The notes below the pieces were generated by a model. It was not told where the DNA came from. It saw only the letters and a program-made list of their open reading frames with translations, and did no database searches. A stretch of DNA of 64,000 bases. It comes from Roseiarcus sp963783175. GTDB lineage: Bacteria; Pseudomonadota; Alphaproteobacteria; Rhizobiales; Beijerinckiaceae. The stretch is taken from the NCBI GenBank assembly GCA_963783175.1, contig CAWANG010000042.1, positions 1 to 64,000 of the forward strand, read 5' to 3'. Made by a program: the position numbers and the translations under genes. Each line of letters begins with the position of its first letter. Position 1 is the stretch's first letter. Positions 1 through 9,495 of this stretch are shown piece after piece.

Positions 1-50
1 CTTTGATTTCCTTGGATTTCCTTGTCCGAATCTAGCCTTTTCAATAGGTT
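1..50. repeat. REP-like intergenic element, fragment
   Basis: The window opens with two copies of GGATTTCC followed by CCTTGTCCG (20-28) and TTCAATAG (40-47). The same two blocks occur at 15622-15630 and 15645-15652, again beside GGAAATCC repeats. I read this as one end of a dispersed intergenic repeat cut by the window edge. The rest of the 5' spacer, to base 330, shows no other feature apart from the ribosome binding site of the next gene. Confidence 0.45.
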
Positions 51-330
51 ACGCCGACCCCCTAGGCGACTTTTTCTTCTTTGGCCGTGCAGCCCCCCGT
101 TGCGCGAACCAGCGATCAAGGGGCCACGGCAAAGCGCAGCATAGCACAAGCTTCTATTTTTCGGAAGCCTTTGTTTCGAAAACCGGGAGGCGGGTTCACA
201 TGCCATGGGCGAGGCGGCGGCGCGCCTCCCTGAGGCCTCCTGGGCCCCTCGTCGCGGGGCGACAATCGACGCCGGGCGCGCTATTCCTTCGCCTCGACCG
301 GCATCGAAGGACGTTAAAGGAAATCGCTTG

Positions 331-2471
331 ATGGAACGGGGAAAATGCGCGCTCATGATCGCGGCCGCTCTCGTTGCTTTGGCGGGCGGCGCCGATGCGC
401 GCATCACCCGGATCGAGATCGTCGAGAGCGAGCCGGCGTTCGGCAGCGCTTCGTTCGGCGATGTCGGCGCTTATGTCCGTCTCGTCGGCCGCGTCCGCGG
501 CGAGCTTGATCCGGCCGATCCCGCCAATGCCGGGATCCAGGACATCAGCCTCGCGCCGCGCAACGCGCGCGGCATGGTCGAATATTCGACCAATTTCGAA
601 CTTCTGAAGCCTGCCGACCTTACGCGCGGCAACCGTGCGCTCCTGTTCGAAGTCAACAACCGCGGCAACAAGCTCGCGCTCGTCAACTTCAACGAGGACG
701 TCGCCGGAGGGGTCGCCGACCGGAACGGCCTGACTTCGCCGGGCGACGGCTGGCTCATGCGCTCAGGCTACACGATGGTGTGGTCCGGCTGGGAAATGGA
801 CGTGCTCGATGGCATGAACCGCATCGGCATGCCGCCGGTCGTCGCCCGCAACCACGACGGCTCGCCGATCACCGGCCTCGTGCGCTCGGAAATGATCACG
901 CCCAGGCCGGCCACCAGCATTCCGATCAGCTTGAGCGAGCAGATCCAGAACTATCCCGTCGGCAGCTACGATTCCTATCCGACCGCGAACCTCGACAACC
1001 GGACCGCCTTCGCCGACGGCTTCCTGCCGAGCCTCACGGTACGCGCCCGCGAACAGGACCCGCGCGCCGCGATCGACAACAGCGAATGGAGCTTCGGCGT
1101 CTGCGAGGCCGGCAAGCCGCCGACGCCGGACGAGAAGCATGTGTGCTACCCGGCCGGCTTTGAGCCGGGCCGGCTCTACGAATTGATCTACCGGGCGAAG
1201 GACCCGACGGTCGGCGGTCTCGGCTTCGCCGCAACCCGCGACCTCGGCGCCTTCCTGCGCAATTCCCCGCAGGACGATTTCGGCGCGCCGAACCCGGTCT
1301 ATCGCAAGGACGATGTCGCGATTCTCGAGGGCACGTCGCAGAGCGGCCGCATGATCCGGAGTTTCCTGGCGCTCGGCTTCAATGCGGACGAGAGCGGCGC
1401 CCGGGTGTTCGACGGCGCCTACCCTCACATCGGCGGGGGCCTGATGCCGCTCAATGTCCGCTTCGGACAACCGGTGCGCGCATGGGGCGAGCAGACCGAC
1501 CACCTCTATCCGGCCTATGATTTTCCGTTCTCCTACGCGCGTCAGAGCGATCCCTTGACCGGGCGCACGCAAGGACTGCTCGACCGATGTTCGGCGACCG
1601 AGACCTGCCCGCGTATCTTCCACGTCGCGACGGCGCTCGAAATGTGGGAAGGCCGCCAGTCGCTGGGATTGACCGACCCGCTCGGCCAACGCGACGTCGA
1701 CGATCCGCCCAACGTGCGCACCTTCATCATGGCGAGCACCCAGCACGGCGCGGCGGGCCTGCCGCTCCCCACGCACGCGCCGTTCGGCAATTGCCAGCAG
1801 CAGCCAAATCCCGATCCGCAGCTCTGGACGATGCGGGCCTTGCTGACCGCGCTGACCGCTTGGGTTCGCGACGGCGTAGCCCCCCGGAGAGCGCGAGGCC
1901 GCGCATCGCCGACGGAACGCTGGTCCCGGCCGATCAGGTGCGGTTCCCCGAGATTCCGGCCAATGAATACGGCGGCGTGCAGCGCCCGGCAGTTTCGCCG
2001 CTGCGCCTCTTCGATCCCCTGCATGTGCTCGATTTCGGACAGCTCTACCGCGCCGGCGATTCGAGCGGAATCATCGCCCGCGAGCCGCCGCTCGTGCGTT
2101 CCGCGAGCTATGGCGTTCTCGAACCTCAGGTCGATTCCGACGGCAACGATCTCGGGGGCGTCCGGTCGGTGTTCGCCCAGGTTCCTATAGGCACCTACAC
2201 GGGCTGGAATCTCGGTCGCAAGGATCGCTTCGAGGGGGGCCTGTGCAACCTGCAGGGAAGCTTCATCCCGTTCGCCGCGACGCGCGCGGAGCGGATGGCG
2301 GTAGGCGAGCCACGGCTCTCAATCGAGGAACGCTATCCGTCCAAGGAAATCTATGTCGCCGCGTTCAAGAAAGCCGCGGACGATCTCGTCACTGCACGCT
2401 ACCTCTTGCCCGAGGACGCGAAGCTTTTGATCGATCGCGCCGAGAACGAGGGCATTCGAACCGCGCCTTGA
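331..2471 (+). CDS. secreted Abhydrolase_10-type protein, frameshifted
   Basis: Large exported protein of the alpha/beta-hydrolase-domain family (PF20091 type). Its substrate is unknown. The ATG at 331 is preceded by AAAGGA and opens a signal peptide ending near ADARITRIE. A GTSQSGR segment is the likely nucleophile elbow with its serine. The frame breaks at a run of six C's (1879-1884). Adding one C joins the first part to the second frame, which continues without a gap through ANEYGG and ends at 2471, giving roughly 710 residues, normal for the family. The break is therefore a one-base deletion, real or technical. The next gene, ahcY, is on the opposite strand and gives no functional clue. 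The family call comes from recognising the overall sequence, not from a search. Confidence 0.75.
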
Positions 2472-2541
2472 GGGCTTGCCCCCATCGCCGCCCTTCGCGC
2501 GGTCCCCTTCCCCCGATTCCCGGGCCAGGTTAGGGTCCCGT

Positions 2542-3969
2542 TCAATACCGGTAATGGTCCTCCTTGAACGGCCCGGTCTGCGGGATGCCGAGGTACTTCG
2601 ACTGCTCTGGCGTCATCTTGGTTAGCTTCACGCCGATCTTGGCCAGATGGAGCGAAGCGACCTTCTCGTCGAGATGCTTGGGCAAGGTGTAGACCTGTTT
2701 CTTGTATTCGCCGGGCTTGGTGAAGAGCTCGATCTGAGCCAGCGTCTGGTTGGTGAACGAGGCCGACATCACGAACGAAGGGTGGCCGGTGGCGTTGCCG
2801 AGATTGACGAGCCGACCCTCGGACAGAAGGATGATCTTCTTGCCGTCGGGGAACTCGATCTCGTCGACCTGCGGCTTGACGTTGTTCCATTTGTAATTGC
2901 GCAAGCTCGATACCTGGATCTCGGAATCGAAATGGCCGATGTTGGCGACGATCGCCCGGTCGTGCATCGCGCGCATGTGGTCGAGGGTGATGACGTCGAC
3001 ATTGCCGGTCGCGGTGACGAAAATGTCGGCGCGCGGCGCCGCGTCGTCCATGGTCGTCACCTCGTAGCCCTCCATCGCCGCCTGGAGGGCGCAGATCGGG
3101 TCGATCTCGCTCACCATCACCCGACAGCCGGCGTTGCGTAAGGATGCGGCCGAGCCCTTGCCGACGTCGCCGAAGCCGGCGACCATCGCGACCTTGCCCG
3201 CCATCATCACGTCGGTGCCGCGGCGGATGCCGTCGACCAGCGACTCGCGGCAGCCGTAGAGGTTGTCGAACTTCGACTTGGTGACGCTGTCGTTGACGTT
3301 GATCGCCGGCCACAGGAGCTTGCCTTCCTTGGCCATGACATAGAGCCGATGGACGCCGGTGGTCGTCTCCTCGGTCACGCCGCGGATCGAGGCGGCGTTC
3401 TTGCCGTACCAGCCGGGCTTCGACTTGAGCCTTGCCTTGATCGCCGCATACAGCACTTCCTCTTCCTCGTTCGTCGCCGTGTCGAGGAACTTGACGTCGC
3501 CCTTCTCGGCGCGCGCGCCAAGATGGATGAGGAGCGTCGCGTCGCCGCCGTCGTCGAGGATCATGTTGGGCGAGCCGCCGTCGGCCCATTCGAAAATACG
3601 GTGGGTATAGTCCCAATAGTCCTTCAGGCTCTCGCCCTTGACCGCGAACACCGGCGTGCCCGTGGCGGCGATCGCCGCCGCCGCGTGGTCCTGGGTCGAA
3701 TAGATGTTGCACGAGGCCCAGCGCACGTCGGCGCCGAGCGCCCTCAGGGTCTCGATCAGGACGGCGGTCTGGATCGTCATATGCAGCGAACCGGCGATAC
3801 GCGCGCCCTTCAAGGGCTGCCTTGCCGCATATTCGGCCCGCGTCGCCATCAGGCCCGGCATCTCGGTTTCGGCGATGGCGATCTCTTTTCGTCCGAACGC
3901 GGCAAGCCCCAAATCGGCGATCGCATAATCGGCGGCTTTGGTCTTGGCGGCATTTATGGCGGAGGTCAT
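2542..3969 (-). CDS. ahcY: S-adenosylhomocysteine hydrolase
   Basis: Cytosolic NAD-dependent enzyme that splits S-adenosylhomocysteine into adenosine and homocysteine, closing the methyl cycle. It has 475 residues, the proteobacterial length, with the insert typical of long bacterial forms. Visible hallmarks are GSLHMTIQTAVL near the N-terminus, the NAD-binding GFGDVGKGSA, and the C-terminal KEDHYRY. The reading frame is open further upstream to 4044, but the ATG at 3969 begins at the conserved N-terminus, so I start there. It is divergent from rpoN across 348 bases that contain an operator-like inverted repeat. Confidence 0.97.
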   Translation of the reverse strand: MTSAINAAKTKAADYAIADLGLAAFGRKEIAIAETEMPGLMATRAEYAARQPLKGARIAGSLHMTIQTAVLIETLRALGADVRWASCNIYSTQDHAAAAIAATGTPVFAVKGESLKDYWDYTHRIFEWADGGSPNMILDDGGDATLLIHLGARAEKGDVKFLDTATNEEEEVLYAAIKARLKSKPGWYGKNAASIRGVTEETTTGVHRLYVMAKEGKLLWPAINVNDSVTKSKFDNLYGCRESLVDGIRRGTDVMMAGKVAMVAGFGDVGKGSAASLRNAGCRVMVSEIDPICALQAAMEGYEVTTMDDAAPRADIFVTATGNVDVITLDHMRAMHDRAIVANIGHFDSEIQVSSLRNYKWNNVKPQVDEIEFPDGKKIILLSEGRLVNLGNATGHPSFVMSASFTNQTLAQIELFTKPGEYKKQVYTLPKHLDEKVASLHLAKIGVKLTKMTPEQSKYLGIPQTGPFKEDHYRY

Positions 3970-4033
3970 GGCGGGCGAGATTCCTCTTGTGATCGGGCGT
4001 CTCTTACCAGCGCCGCTTGGAACGTGCAATAAA

Positions 4034-4054
4034 CATATAAGCAAGTCTTTATAT
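4034..4054 (-). promoter_or_regulatory. inverted-repeat operator candidate upstream of ahcY
   Basis: Two arms, ATATAAG and CTTTATAT, form an imperfect palindrome about 65 bases upstream of the ahcY start. ArsR-family regulators such as SahR control SAH-cycle genes through AT-rich palindromes in many Proteobacteria, so this is a plausible operator. The link to SahR is inference. Nothing else stands out in the spacer from 3970 to 4317, which must also hold the rpoN promoter. Confidence 0.4.
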
Positions 4055-4317
4055 CAATTTCCGTCCAGAATATTTCCTGCTGACTGTGACACAAGCGTGA
4101 CAACCATCTTAACATATTGACATAACTGCACAATTTCTCCTGTTGCCGCACTGCGCGCAGGCCGCTAAACAATGGACAGGCGCGCTCGGCGCAATGGTTG
4201 TGGTCGAATTCGGTTCGGCTCATGCTATGAAGCGCAGCGCCAAAGCAAAAAGCGAGCCGCGGCGGCGATCGCGGGGATTTTCGTGCGGGTGTGTGCGGTG
4301 AAGGGCGGGCGGTAGGT

Positions 4318-5881
4318 ATGGCGCTCTCGGCCAAATTGGCGATGCGGCAGGGTCAGACCATGGTTCTGACGCCGCAGCTGCTGCAGGCGATCAAGCTGTT
4401 GCAGATGCCCAACCTCGAGCTGACCCAGTTCATCGAGAACGAATTGACGAGCAATCCGCTGCTCGAGCGGGCGGAGGAGCGCGAGGATTTGCAGGCCGAG
4501 CAGCTCGACGGCGCCGGTCCTCCGGACGCGCCGGCCGAGCCGGGCGACTGGGCTGGGGAGGCGCTCGAGACCGACCCAGCAGCCCTGGCCGCCAATCTCG
4601 GCACCGAGGTCGACAACGCCTTCGACTCGGACCGCACCGCTCCAGCGCTCAAATCCGCTCCCGCCGAAGGCTTGAGCGCGCACGCCTGGACGGGCCTCGG
4701 CGTCGGCGCGGACGCCGGCGAAGCCCCCGACCTCGAGGCCTATGTGGCCGAGGCGCAAACTCTTCCCGACTACCTTCAGCGCCAGGCCGCTATTCTGCTC
4801 GCCGACCCGGCCGAGCGCATCATCGGCGCGGCGCTGATCGACGGCCTCGACGAGGCGGGATATTTCGTCGGCTCGATCGCCGAGATCGCCGACCGGCTGG
4901 GCGTCGCCCCCGAACGCGTCGAGCGCGTGCTCATGCGCATGCAGACCCTCGAGCCCACAGGCGTGTTCGCGCGCTCGCTCGCCGAATGTCTCGCTTTGCA
5001 ACTCAAGGAGCGCGACCGCTTTGATCCGGCGATGCAGGCCCTGGTCGAGAACCTTCCAGCGCTCGCCAAGCGAGACTTTCCGCTGCTTCGCCGCGTCTGC
5101 GGGGTCGACGACGAGGATCTCCGCGACATGATCGCGGAGATTAAGCGACTCGAGCCCAAGCCGGGACGCGCCTTCGGCGATCCGCCAGCGCCGCCGGCGA
5201 TCCCGGACGTCTATGTCACCGCAGCGCCGGACTTCGGCTGGCGCGTCGAGCTCAACACGAGGGCGCTCCCGCGCGTCCTCGTCAACGAAGTCTACGCGGC
5301 CGAGATCCGGCGCGGCGCCAAGCGGGACGAGGACAGGCAATATGTCTCGACCCAGTTGCAGGCGGCCAACTGGCTGACCAAGAGCCTCGAGCAGCGCGCG
5401 CGCACCATCCTGAACGTCGCGAGCGAGATCGTGCGGCGGCAGGATTCCTTCCTGCTCGAAGGCGTCTCGGGCTTGAAGCCGCTCAACTTGAAGATGGTTG
5501 GCGAAGCGATCGGCGTCCACGAATTCGACGGTCTCGCGCGCGACCGCGCACAAGTTCATTCAGACGCCGCGCGGCCTGTTCGAGATGAAGTATTTCTTCA
5601 CGGCGGCGATCGCTTCGAGCGCGCCCGGCCAGGCCCATTCGGCCGAAGCCGTGCGCCAGCGCATCCGGCAGATGATCGACGACGAAAACCCGGAGGAGGT
5701 GCTGTCCGACGACGTGATCGTCGAACGCCTGCGCAAGGCGGACATCCTGGTCGCCCGCCGCACGGTGGCCAAATATCGCGACAGCCTCAGAATTCCTTCG
5801 TCGGTCGAGAGACGCAAGATGAAGTTGGCGCCGATGCGCGCCCGGGCCGAACGCGACAATTCCCTTGCGGTTGAGGCGTAA
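4318..5881 (+). CDS. rpoN: RNA polymerase sigma-54 factor, frameshifted
   Basis: Sigma-54 directs RNA polymerase to -24/-12 promoters and needs AAA+ activators. The glutamine- and leucine-rich region I is clear at residues 1-50 (QTMVLTPQLLQAIKLLQM). The core-binding domain follows, and the RpoN box ARRTVAKYR lies near the C-terminus. The frame breaks at about 5524: an extra T turns GVHESTVSR into a missense run, and removing it joins the two parts into roughly 520 residues, the normal length. Because the box and HTH are perfect in the second frame, I favour a sequencing insertion over a true null. It heads the classic rpoN-hpf-ptsN group. The lptB gene usually found upstream is absent here. 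Confidence 0.9.
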
Positions 5882-6084
5882 AGTCGATTTTCCTTGCAAA
5901 AAGAAATGGTTATCACAACGATTGACATGGGGCCCCGACGCTCCTAACGCTAGCTGCGACCCAGACGCCGCCGGACCAACCGCGGCGGAGCGGGACGGAG
6001 GCGGCGGGAACGCGCGGGTGGCGGCGAGGGACGAGCGGCGAACGATATTCGCCCGCCTCGCTTGAAAGGTAAGGCCAGCGTTCG

Positions 6085-6666
6085 ATGACCTTGAGGGTAT
6101 CCGGCAAGAACCTCGACATCGGGGAAGCTTTGCGTCAGCATGTCCTGGAAAAAGTCGAGGCGACGGTCGCCCGCTACTTCGGCGGCTCCGTTGGCGGTCA
6201 TGTCGTGATGACTCGCGAGGGCTCCGGTTATCGCTCGGACTGCACCTTGCGTTTGAGCTCGGGGACCAGCCTCCACGCCGAGGGCCGCGCGCACGAACCT
6301 TACCTCTGTTTCGACCAGGCCGCCGACAAGATTGAAAGGCGCCTTCGGCGCTACAAAATGCGCCTCAAGGATCATGCCGGCGTTGCCAGCGCCGGGCGGG
6401 GCAAGGTCGCCAACTACGTCGTCGAGCCGCCGGAGGACGAGGAAGAACCCGCCGGAGGCTTCAATCCCGTCGTCGTGGCCGAGGGAGCCGACGAGCTCAA
6501 ATCGCTTTCGGTCGCCTCCGCCGTCGCCGAGCTCGATCTGACCGGCGCGCCGGTGGTCGTTTTCCAGCACTCCGGCAGCGGCCGGGTGAACATTGTCTAT
6601 CGGCGTCGCGACGGCGCGATCGGTTGGCTCGATCCGCAGGCCTCGCGCGATTCGCCGGGCGCATAA
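6085..6666 (+). CDS. hpf: long-form ribosome hibernation promoting factor
   Basis: Binds the 30S subunit in slow-growing cells and drives 100S dimer formation. The 193 residues consist of an N-terminal HPF/RaiA domain (1-105, MTLRVSGKNLDIGEALR) and a C-terminal dimerisation domain (about 130-185, ending in the NIVYRRRDG-IGWLDP signature). AAAGGTAAGG lies upstream of the ATG. It sits between rpoN and ptsN, as in most Alphaproteobacteria. Confidence 0.95.
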   Translation: MTLRVSGKNLDIGEALRQHVLEKVEATVARYFGGSVGGHVVMTREGSGYRSDCTLRLSSGTSLHAEGRAHEPYLCFDQAADKIERRLRRYKMRLKDHAGVASAGRGKVANYVVEPPEDEEEPAGGFNPVVVAEGADELKSLSVASAVAELDLTGAPVVVFQHSGSGRVNIVYRRRDGAIGWLDPQASRDSPGA

Positions 6667-6677
6667 GCGGGACGAAC

Positions 6678-7142
6678 ATGTCGTTATCGCAACTCGTCAA
6701 GCCGGACGCGATCATGGCCGCCCTGAGGGTGAACGGCAAGAAGCAGGCGCTGCAGGAAATGAGCGAGCGCGCCGCGCTGGTCTCGGGCCTGCCGGCCCGC
6801 GAAATCTTCGATGCGCTCCTGCAGCGCGAGCGCCTCGGCTCGACCGGGGTTGGCGACGGCGTCGCCATCCCGCATGGCAAGCTGGCCAAATGCCAGCACA
6901 TTTTCGGCGTCTTCGCCCGGCTCGACCGGCCAATCGATTTCGAGGCCCCGGACGGGATGCCGGTCGATCTGATCTTCATGTTGATCGCCCCGGAAGGGGC
7001 GGGCGCGGATCATCTCAAGGCGCTGGCGATGAGCGCGCGGCTGTTGCGCAACGCGGCGGTCGCCGCCCAATTGCGCGCAACCCGTGATCCGACAGCGCTT
7101 TACGCGCTCCTGACCATGGGGCCGACCTCGCACGCGGCCTGA
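6678..7142 (+). CDS. ptsN: nitrogen-regulatory PTS EIIA component
   Basis: EIIA-Ntr is the end point of the nitrogen phosphotransferase relay and affects nitrogen, potassium and polymer metabolism by protein contacts. It has 154 residues. The phospho-accepting histidine lies in VAIPHGKL. I use the ATG at 6678, which gives the conserved MSLSQLVKPDAIM start; the frame is open further upstream inside hpf. It starts 11 bases after hpf and is probably co-transcribed with rpoN-hpf. Confidence 0.95.
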   Translation: MSLSQLVKPDAIMAALRVNGKKQALQEMSERAALVSGLPAREIFDALLQRERLGSTGVGDGVAIPHGKLAKCQHIFGVFARLDRPIDFEAPDGMPVDLIFMLIAPEGAGADHLKALAMSARLLRNAAVAAQLRATRDPTALYALLTMGPTSHAA

Positions 7143-7164
7143 CCGGCCGGGAGCTTTGCAACGG

Positions 7165-7404
7165 ATGAAAGCGCGCGTCATCGTGACCTTGAAACCCGGC
7201 GTGCTCGATCCGCAAGGCAAGGCGATCGAGGGCGCGCTCAAGGGCCTCGCCATCGATGGGCTCAAAAGCGTGCGCCAGGGCAAGATTTTCGACATCGAGA
7301 TCGACGGCGAGGACCAATCGGCCACGCGTCGGAGGCTGAGCGAGGCCTGCGAGCGCCTGCTCGCCAATACGATCGTCGAGAACTACGCAATCGAAATCGG
7401 TTGA
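7165..7404 (+). CDS. purS: phosphoribosylformylglycinamidine synthase subunit PurS
   Basis: Small bridging subunit of the three-part FGAM synthase (PurS-PurQ-PurL) of de novo purine synthesis. It has 79 residues starting MKARVIVTLKPGVLDPQGKA, and a near-upstream TTG is a less likely start. It is followed after 7 bases by purQ. purL is not in the window. Confidence 0.95.
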   Translation: MKARVIVTLKPGVLDPQGKAIEGALKGLAIDGLKSVRQGKIFDIEIDGEDQSATRRRLSEACERLLANTIVENYAIEIG

Positions 7405-7411
7405 GGGATCC

Positions 7412-8095
7412 ATGCGGGCGGCGGTGATCCTGTTCCCCGGCATCAATCGCGAGGGCGACGCCGCGCGCGCGCTCAGGCAGGCGACCGGGGCCGAGCCGGC
7501 GATCGTCTGGCACGCCGAGCGCGAACTGCCGGCGGGGGTCGATCTCATCGTCCTGCCGGGCGGATTCTCCTATGGCGATTATCTTCGCTGCGGCGCGATC
7601 GCCGCGCGCGCCCCGATCATGGAGGCGGTTGCGGACCACGCCCAGCGGGGCGGGCTGGTGCTCGGCGTCTGCAACGGCTTTCAGATCCTTTGCGAGGCCG
7701 GGCTGTTGCCCGGCGTCTTGATGCGGAACGCCCAGCGCCGGTTCCTGTGCAGGATGCAGCATGTGCGAGTCGAGAACGCGCAAACTCCGTTCACGCGCCG
7801 CTATGCGCCCGGACAGGTGGTCAAATTCGCGATCGCTCATGGCGAGGGCAATTTCGTCGCCGACGACGAGACGATCGAGCGAATCGAGGCGGAGGGACGG
7901 GTCGCGTTCCGCTACTGTGACGCCGGGGGACGCGTCGGGGATGCGACCAATCCCAATGGCTCGACCCATTCCATAGCCGGCGTGTTCAACGAGCGGTTCA
8001 ACGTCCTCGGCCTGATGCCGCACCCGGAAAACCTGATCGACCCGCTGGTCGGCGGCACGGACGGGCGAGCGCTTTTCGCTTCCCTTGCGGCGTGA
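7412..8095 (+). CDS. purQ: phosphoribosylformylglycinamidine synthase glutaminase subunit
   Basis: Class I glutamine amidotransferase that supplies ammonia to PurL. It has 227 residues, the usual length. The nucleophile cysteine is in LGVCNGFQ (about residue 88) and the His-Glu pair is in MPHPEN near the C-terminus. The FPGINRE start is also typical. It forms an operon with purS. The spacer from 8096 to 8269 holds only an AT-rich promoter-like patch. Confidence 0.97.
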   Translation: MRAAVILFPGINREGDAARALRQATGAEPAIVWHAERELPAGVDLIVLPGGFSYGDYLRCGAIAARAPIMEAVADHAQRGGLVLGVCNGFQILCEAGLLPGVLMRNAQRRFLCRMQHVRVENAQTPFTRRYAPGQVVKFAIAHGEGNFVADDETIERIEAEGRVAFRYCDAGGRVGDATNPNGSTHSIAGVFNERFNVLGLMPHPENLIDPLVGGTDGRALFASLAA

Positions 8096-8269
8096 AAGCT
8101 GGCGCGATTCGGTCTCGGGGGCGCTCAAGCCCTTGCCGCCGTGCCGGAAACCCCCCGTCCACACTAATCCCCAGGCTTTGAGCAAAATATTTATCTCTGT
8201 AGGCTTATTGTCATAGTCCGGGAACGCTTGCGCGCCATTATGTGTTTCCTTTAAGGATAATTCGAACAC

Positions 8270-8646
8270 ATGACTGATTCGCTCGATAGGCTGTTCGCCG
8301 CCGTTCTGGAGGCCCGGGACCGAAACCCTTCCGTTTCCCGGACCTCCAAGCTCTTCCGCGACGGGGTGCAGAAAATGGCTAAAAAGCTGGCCGAGGAGGC
8401 GATCGAGGTCGGGCTCGACGCGGTCCAGATGAACCGCGAGTCGGTGATCCTGGAGAGCGCGGATGTTCTCTATCATCTCGCGGTCATCTGGGCCGAATGC
8501 GGCGTATCCCCCACCGACGTCATGACTGAAATCGACCGCCGGGAGCGCGTCTACGGCATTGCCGAGAAGTTGCCGAAGCAGGCGAGCGCGGCGCAGATGC
8601 GGCGCATGACCCCATGGGCCCGACGCGCCGCAAGGCGCTCTCCTGA
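8270..8646 (+). CDS. hisE: phosphoribosyl-ATP pyrophosphatase, C-terminal frameshift
   Basis: HisE hydrolyses phosphoribosyl-ATP to phosphoribosyl-AMP in histidine synthesis. Residues 30-95 carry the all-alpha NTP-pyrophosphatase signature (KKLAEEAIEVGLDA and ESADVLYHLAVIW). As written, the frame runs on to 9202 through the antisense of the next gene, giving 310 residues instead of about 110. Adding one C to the run at 8610-8613 restores an ending of MGPTRRKALS and a stop at 8644-8646, so the gene end given here assumes that correction. Other his genes are not in the window. Confidence 0.85.
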
Positions 8647-8683
8647 GCCGAACTCAGCCGCTCTCCAAGAGCAAGCTCCTTGC

Positions 8684-9460
8684 TCAGAGGACGACCGGAT
8701 CCTTGCCGCCGTCGACCGACAAGGTCACCCCCGTGACGTAGCTCGCCTTAGGCGACGCGAGGAACACAACCGCGTCGGCGATCTCGCGCGGCGACGCCAG
8801 CCGGCCGACCGGGATGCGGCCAACGCTGCGCTGGCGCGCTTCGTCGACGGAAATCTTGGAAAGCCGCGCCTCGGCTGCGAGCCCTTCCGCCACCCGGCTG
8901 GTCTCCGTCAGGCCAGGACTGACCCCGACCACGCGAACGGCCCTGCCGGCGTAAGCCGCGCCAAGTCCCGCGGTCGCCAACATCAGCGCCGCGTTGGCCG
9001 CGCCGCCGGCGAGGTGCGTGGGCGAGGCGACTTTGCCGCCGCCGCCAATGACGCTGACGATGACCCCGCCGCCGCGCTTCGCCATCCGCTTGACCATCGG
9101 ATCGATGACATTGATGTAGGAAAAGAACTTGGCGTCGAACGCCTCGCGCCAGATCGCCGGGGTCAGTTCGTCCACCGGAGTTCGTTTGGCGGCGCCGGCT
9201 GAATTGACCAGGACGTCGACTGGCCCGAGCCGGTCTTCGACCGCGTCGATCATCGCGCCCGCGGCCGCGGCGTCAATTAGGTCGGCGGCGACGCCGAATG
9301 CGCCGTTCAGTTCAGCGCGGGCTTGTTCGACATTGTCGCGCGAGCGCGAGCAGATGGCGATACGGGCGCCTTCGGCGGAAAAGGCGCTCGCGCAAGCGAG
9401 GCCGATGCCCTTGGACCCGCCGGTGACCAGAACAACCTTGCCTTCGAGACCGAGCTCCAT
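8684..9460 (-). CDS. atypical short-chain dehydrogenase/reductase
   Basis: SDR-fold protein of 258 residues with the NAD(P)-binding motif TGGSKGIG at residues 14-21, NSAG in the central strand, and a C-terminal YVTGVTLSVDGG. The usual YxxxK catalytic pair is absent: the aligned stretch reads PTHLAGGAANAAL, with glycine and asparagine where tyrosine and lysine belong. It may use another acid-base residue or act on an unusual substrate. The ATG at 9460 starts at the conserved MELGLEGKVVLVTGG. phaC lies just upstream on the same strand, 36 bases away, so co-transcription is possible. Confidence 0.88.
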   Translation of the reverse strand: MELGLEGKVVLVTGGSKGIGLACASAFSAEGARIAICSRSRDNVEQARAELNGAFGVAADLIDAAAAGAMIDAVEDRLGPVDVLVNSAGAAKRTPVDELTPAIWREAFDAKFFSYINVIDPMVKRMAKRGGGVIVSVIGGGGKVASPTHLAGGAANAALMLATAGLGAAYAGRAVRVVGVSPGLTETSRVAEGLAAEARLSKISVDEARQRSVGRIPVGRLASPREIADAVVFLASPKASYVTGVTLSVDGGKDPVVL

Positions 9461-9495
9461 CGCGCGAGGCTCATAGCATTGGTTTCGGCGCCAGC

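Noticed and set aside
763..1776. 337-codon minus-strand ORF
   Set aside because: It is an Arg/Ala-rich shadow of the abhydrolase gene, caused by high GC.
4225..5559. 444-codon minus-strand ORF opposite rpoN
   Set aside because: The plus strand matches sigma-54 throughout; the minus frame is a codon-bias shadow.
8647..9202. Long C-terminal extension of hisE
   Set aside because: It is the exact antisense of the SDR gene and has no protein-like features; one added C restores a normal stop at 8646.
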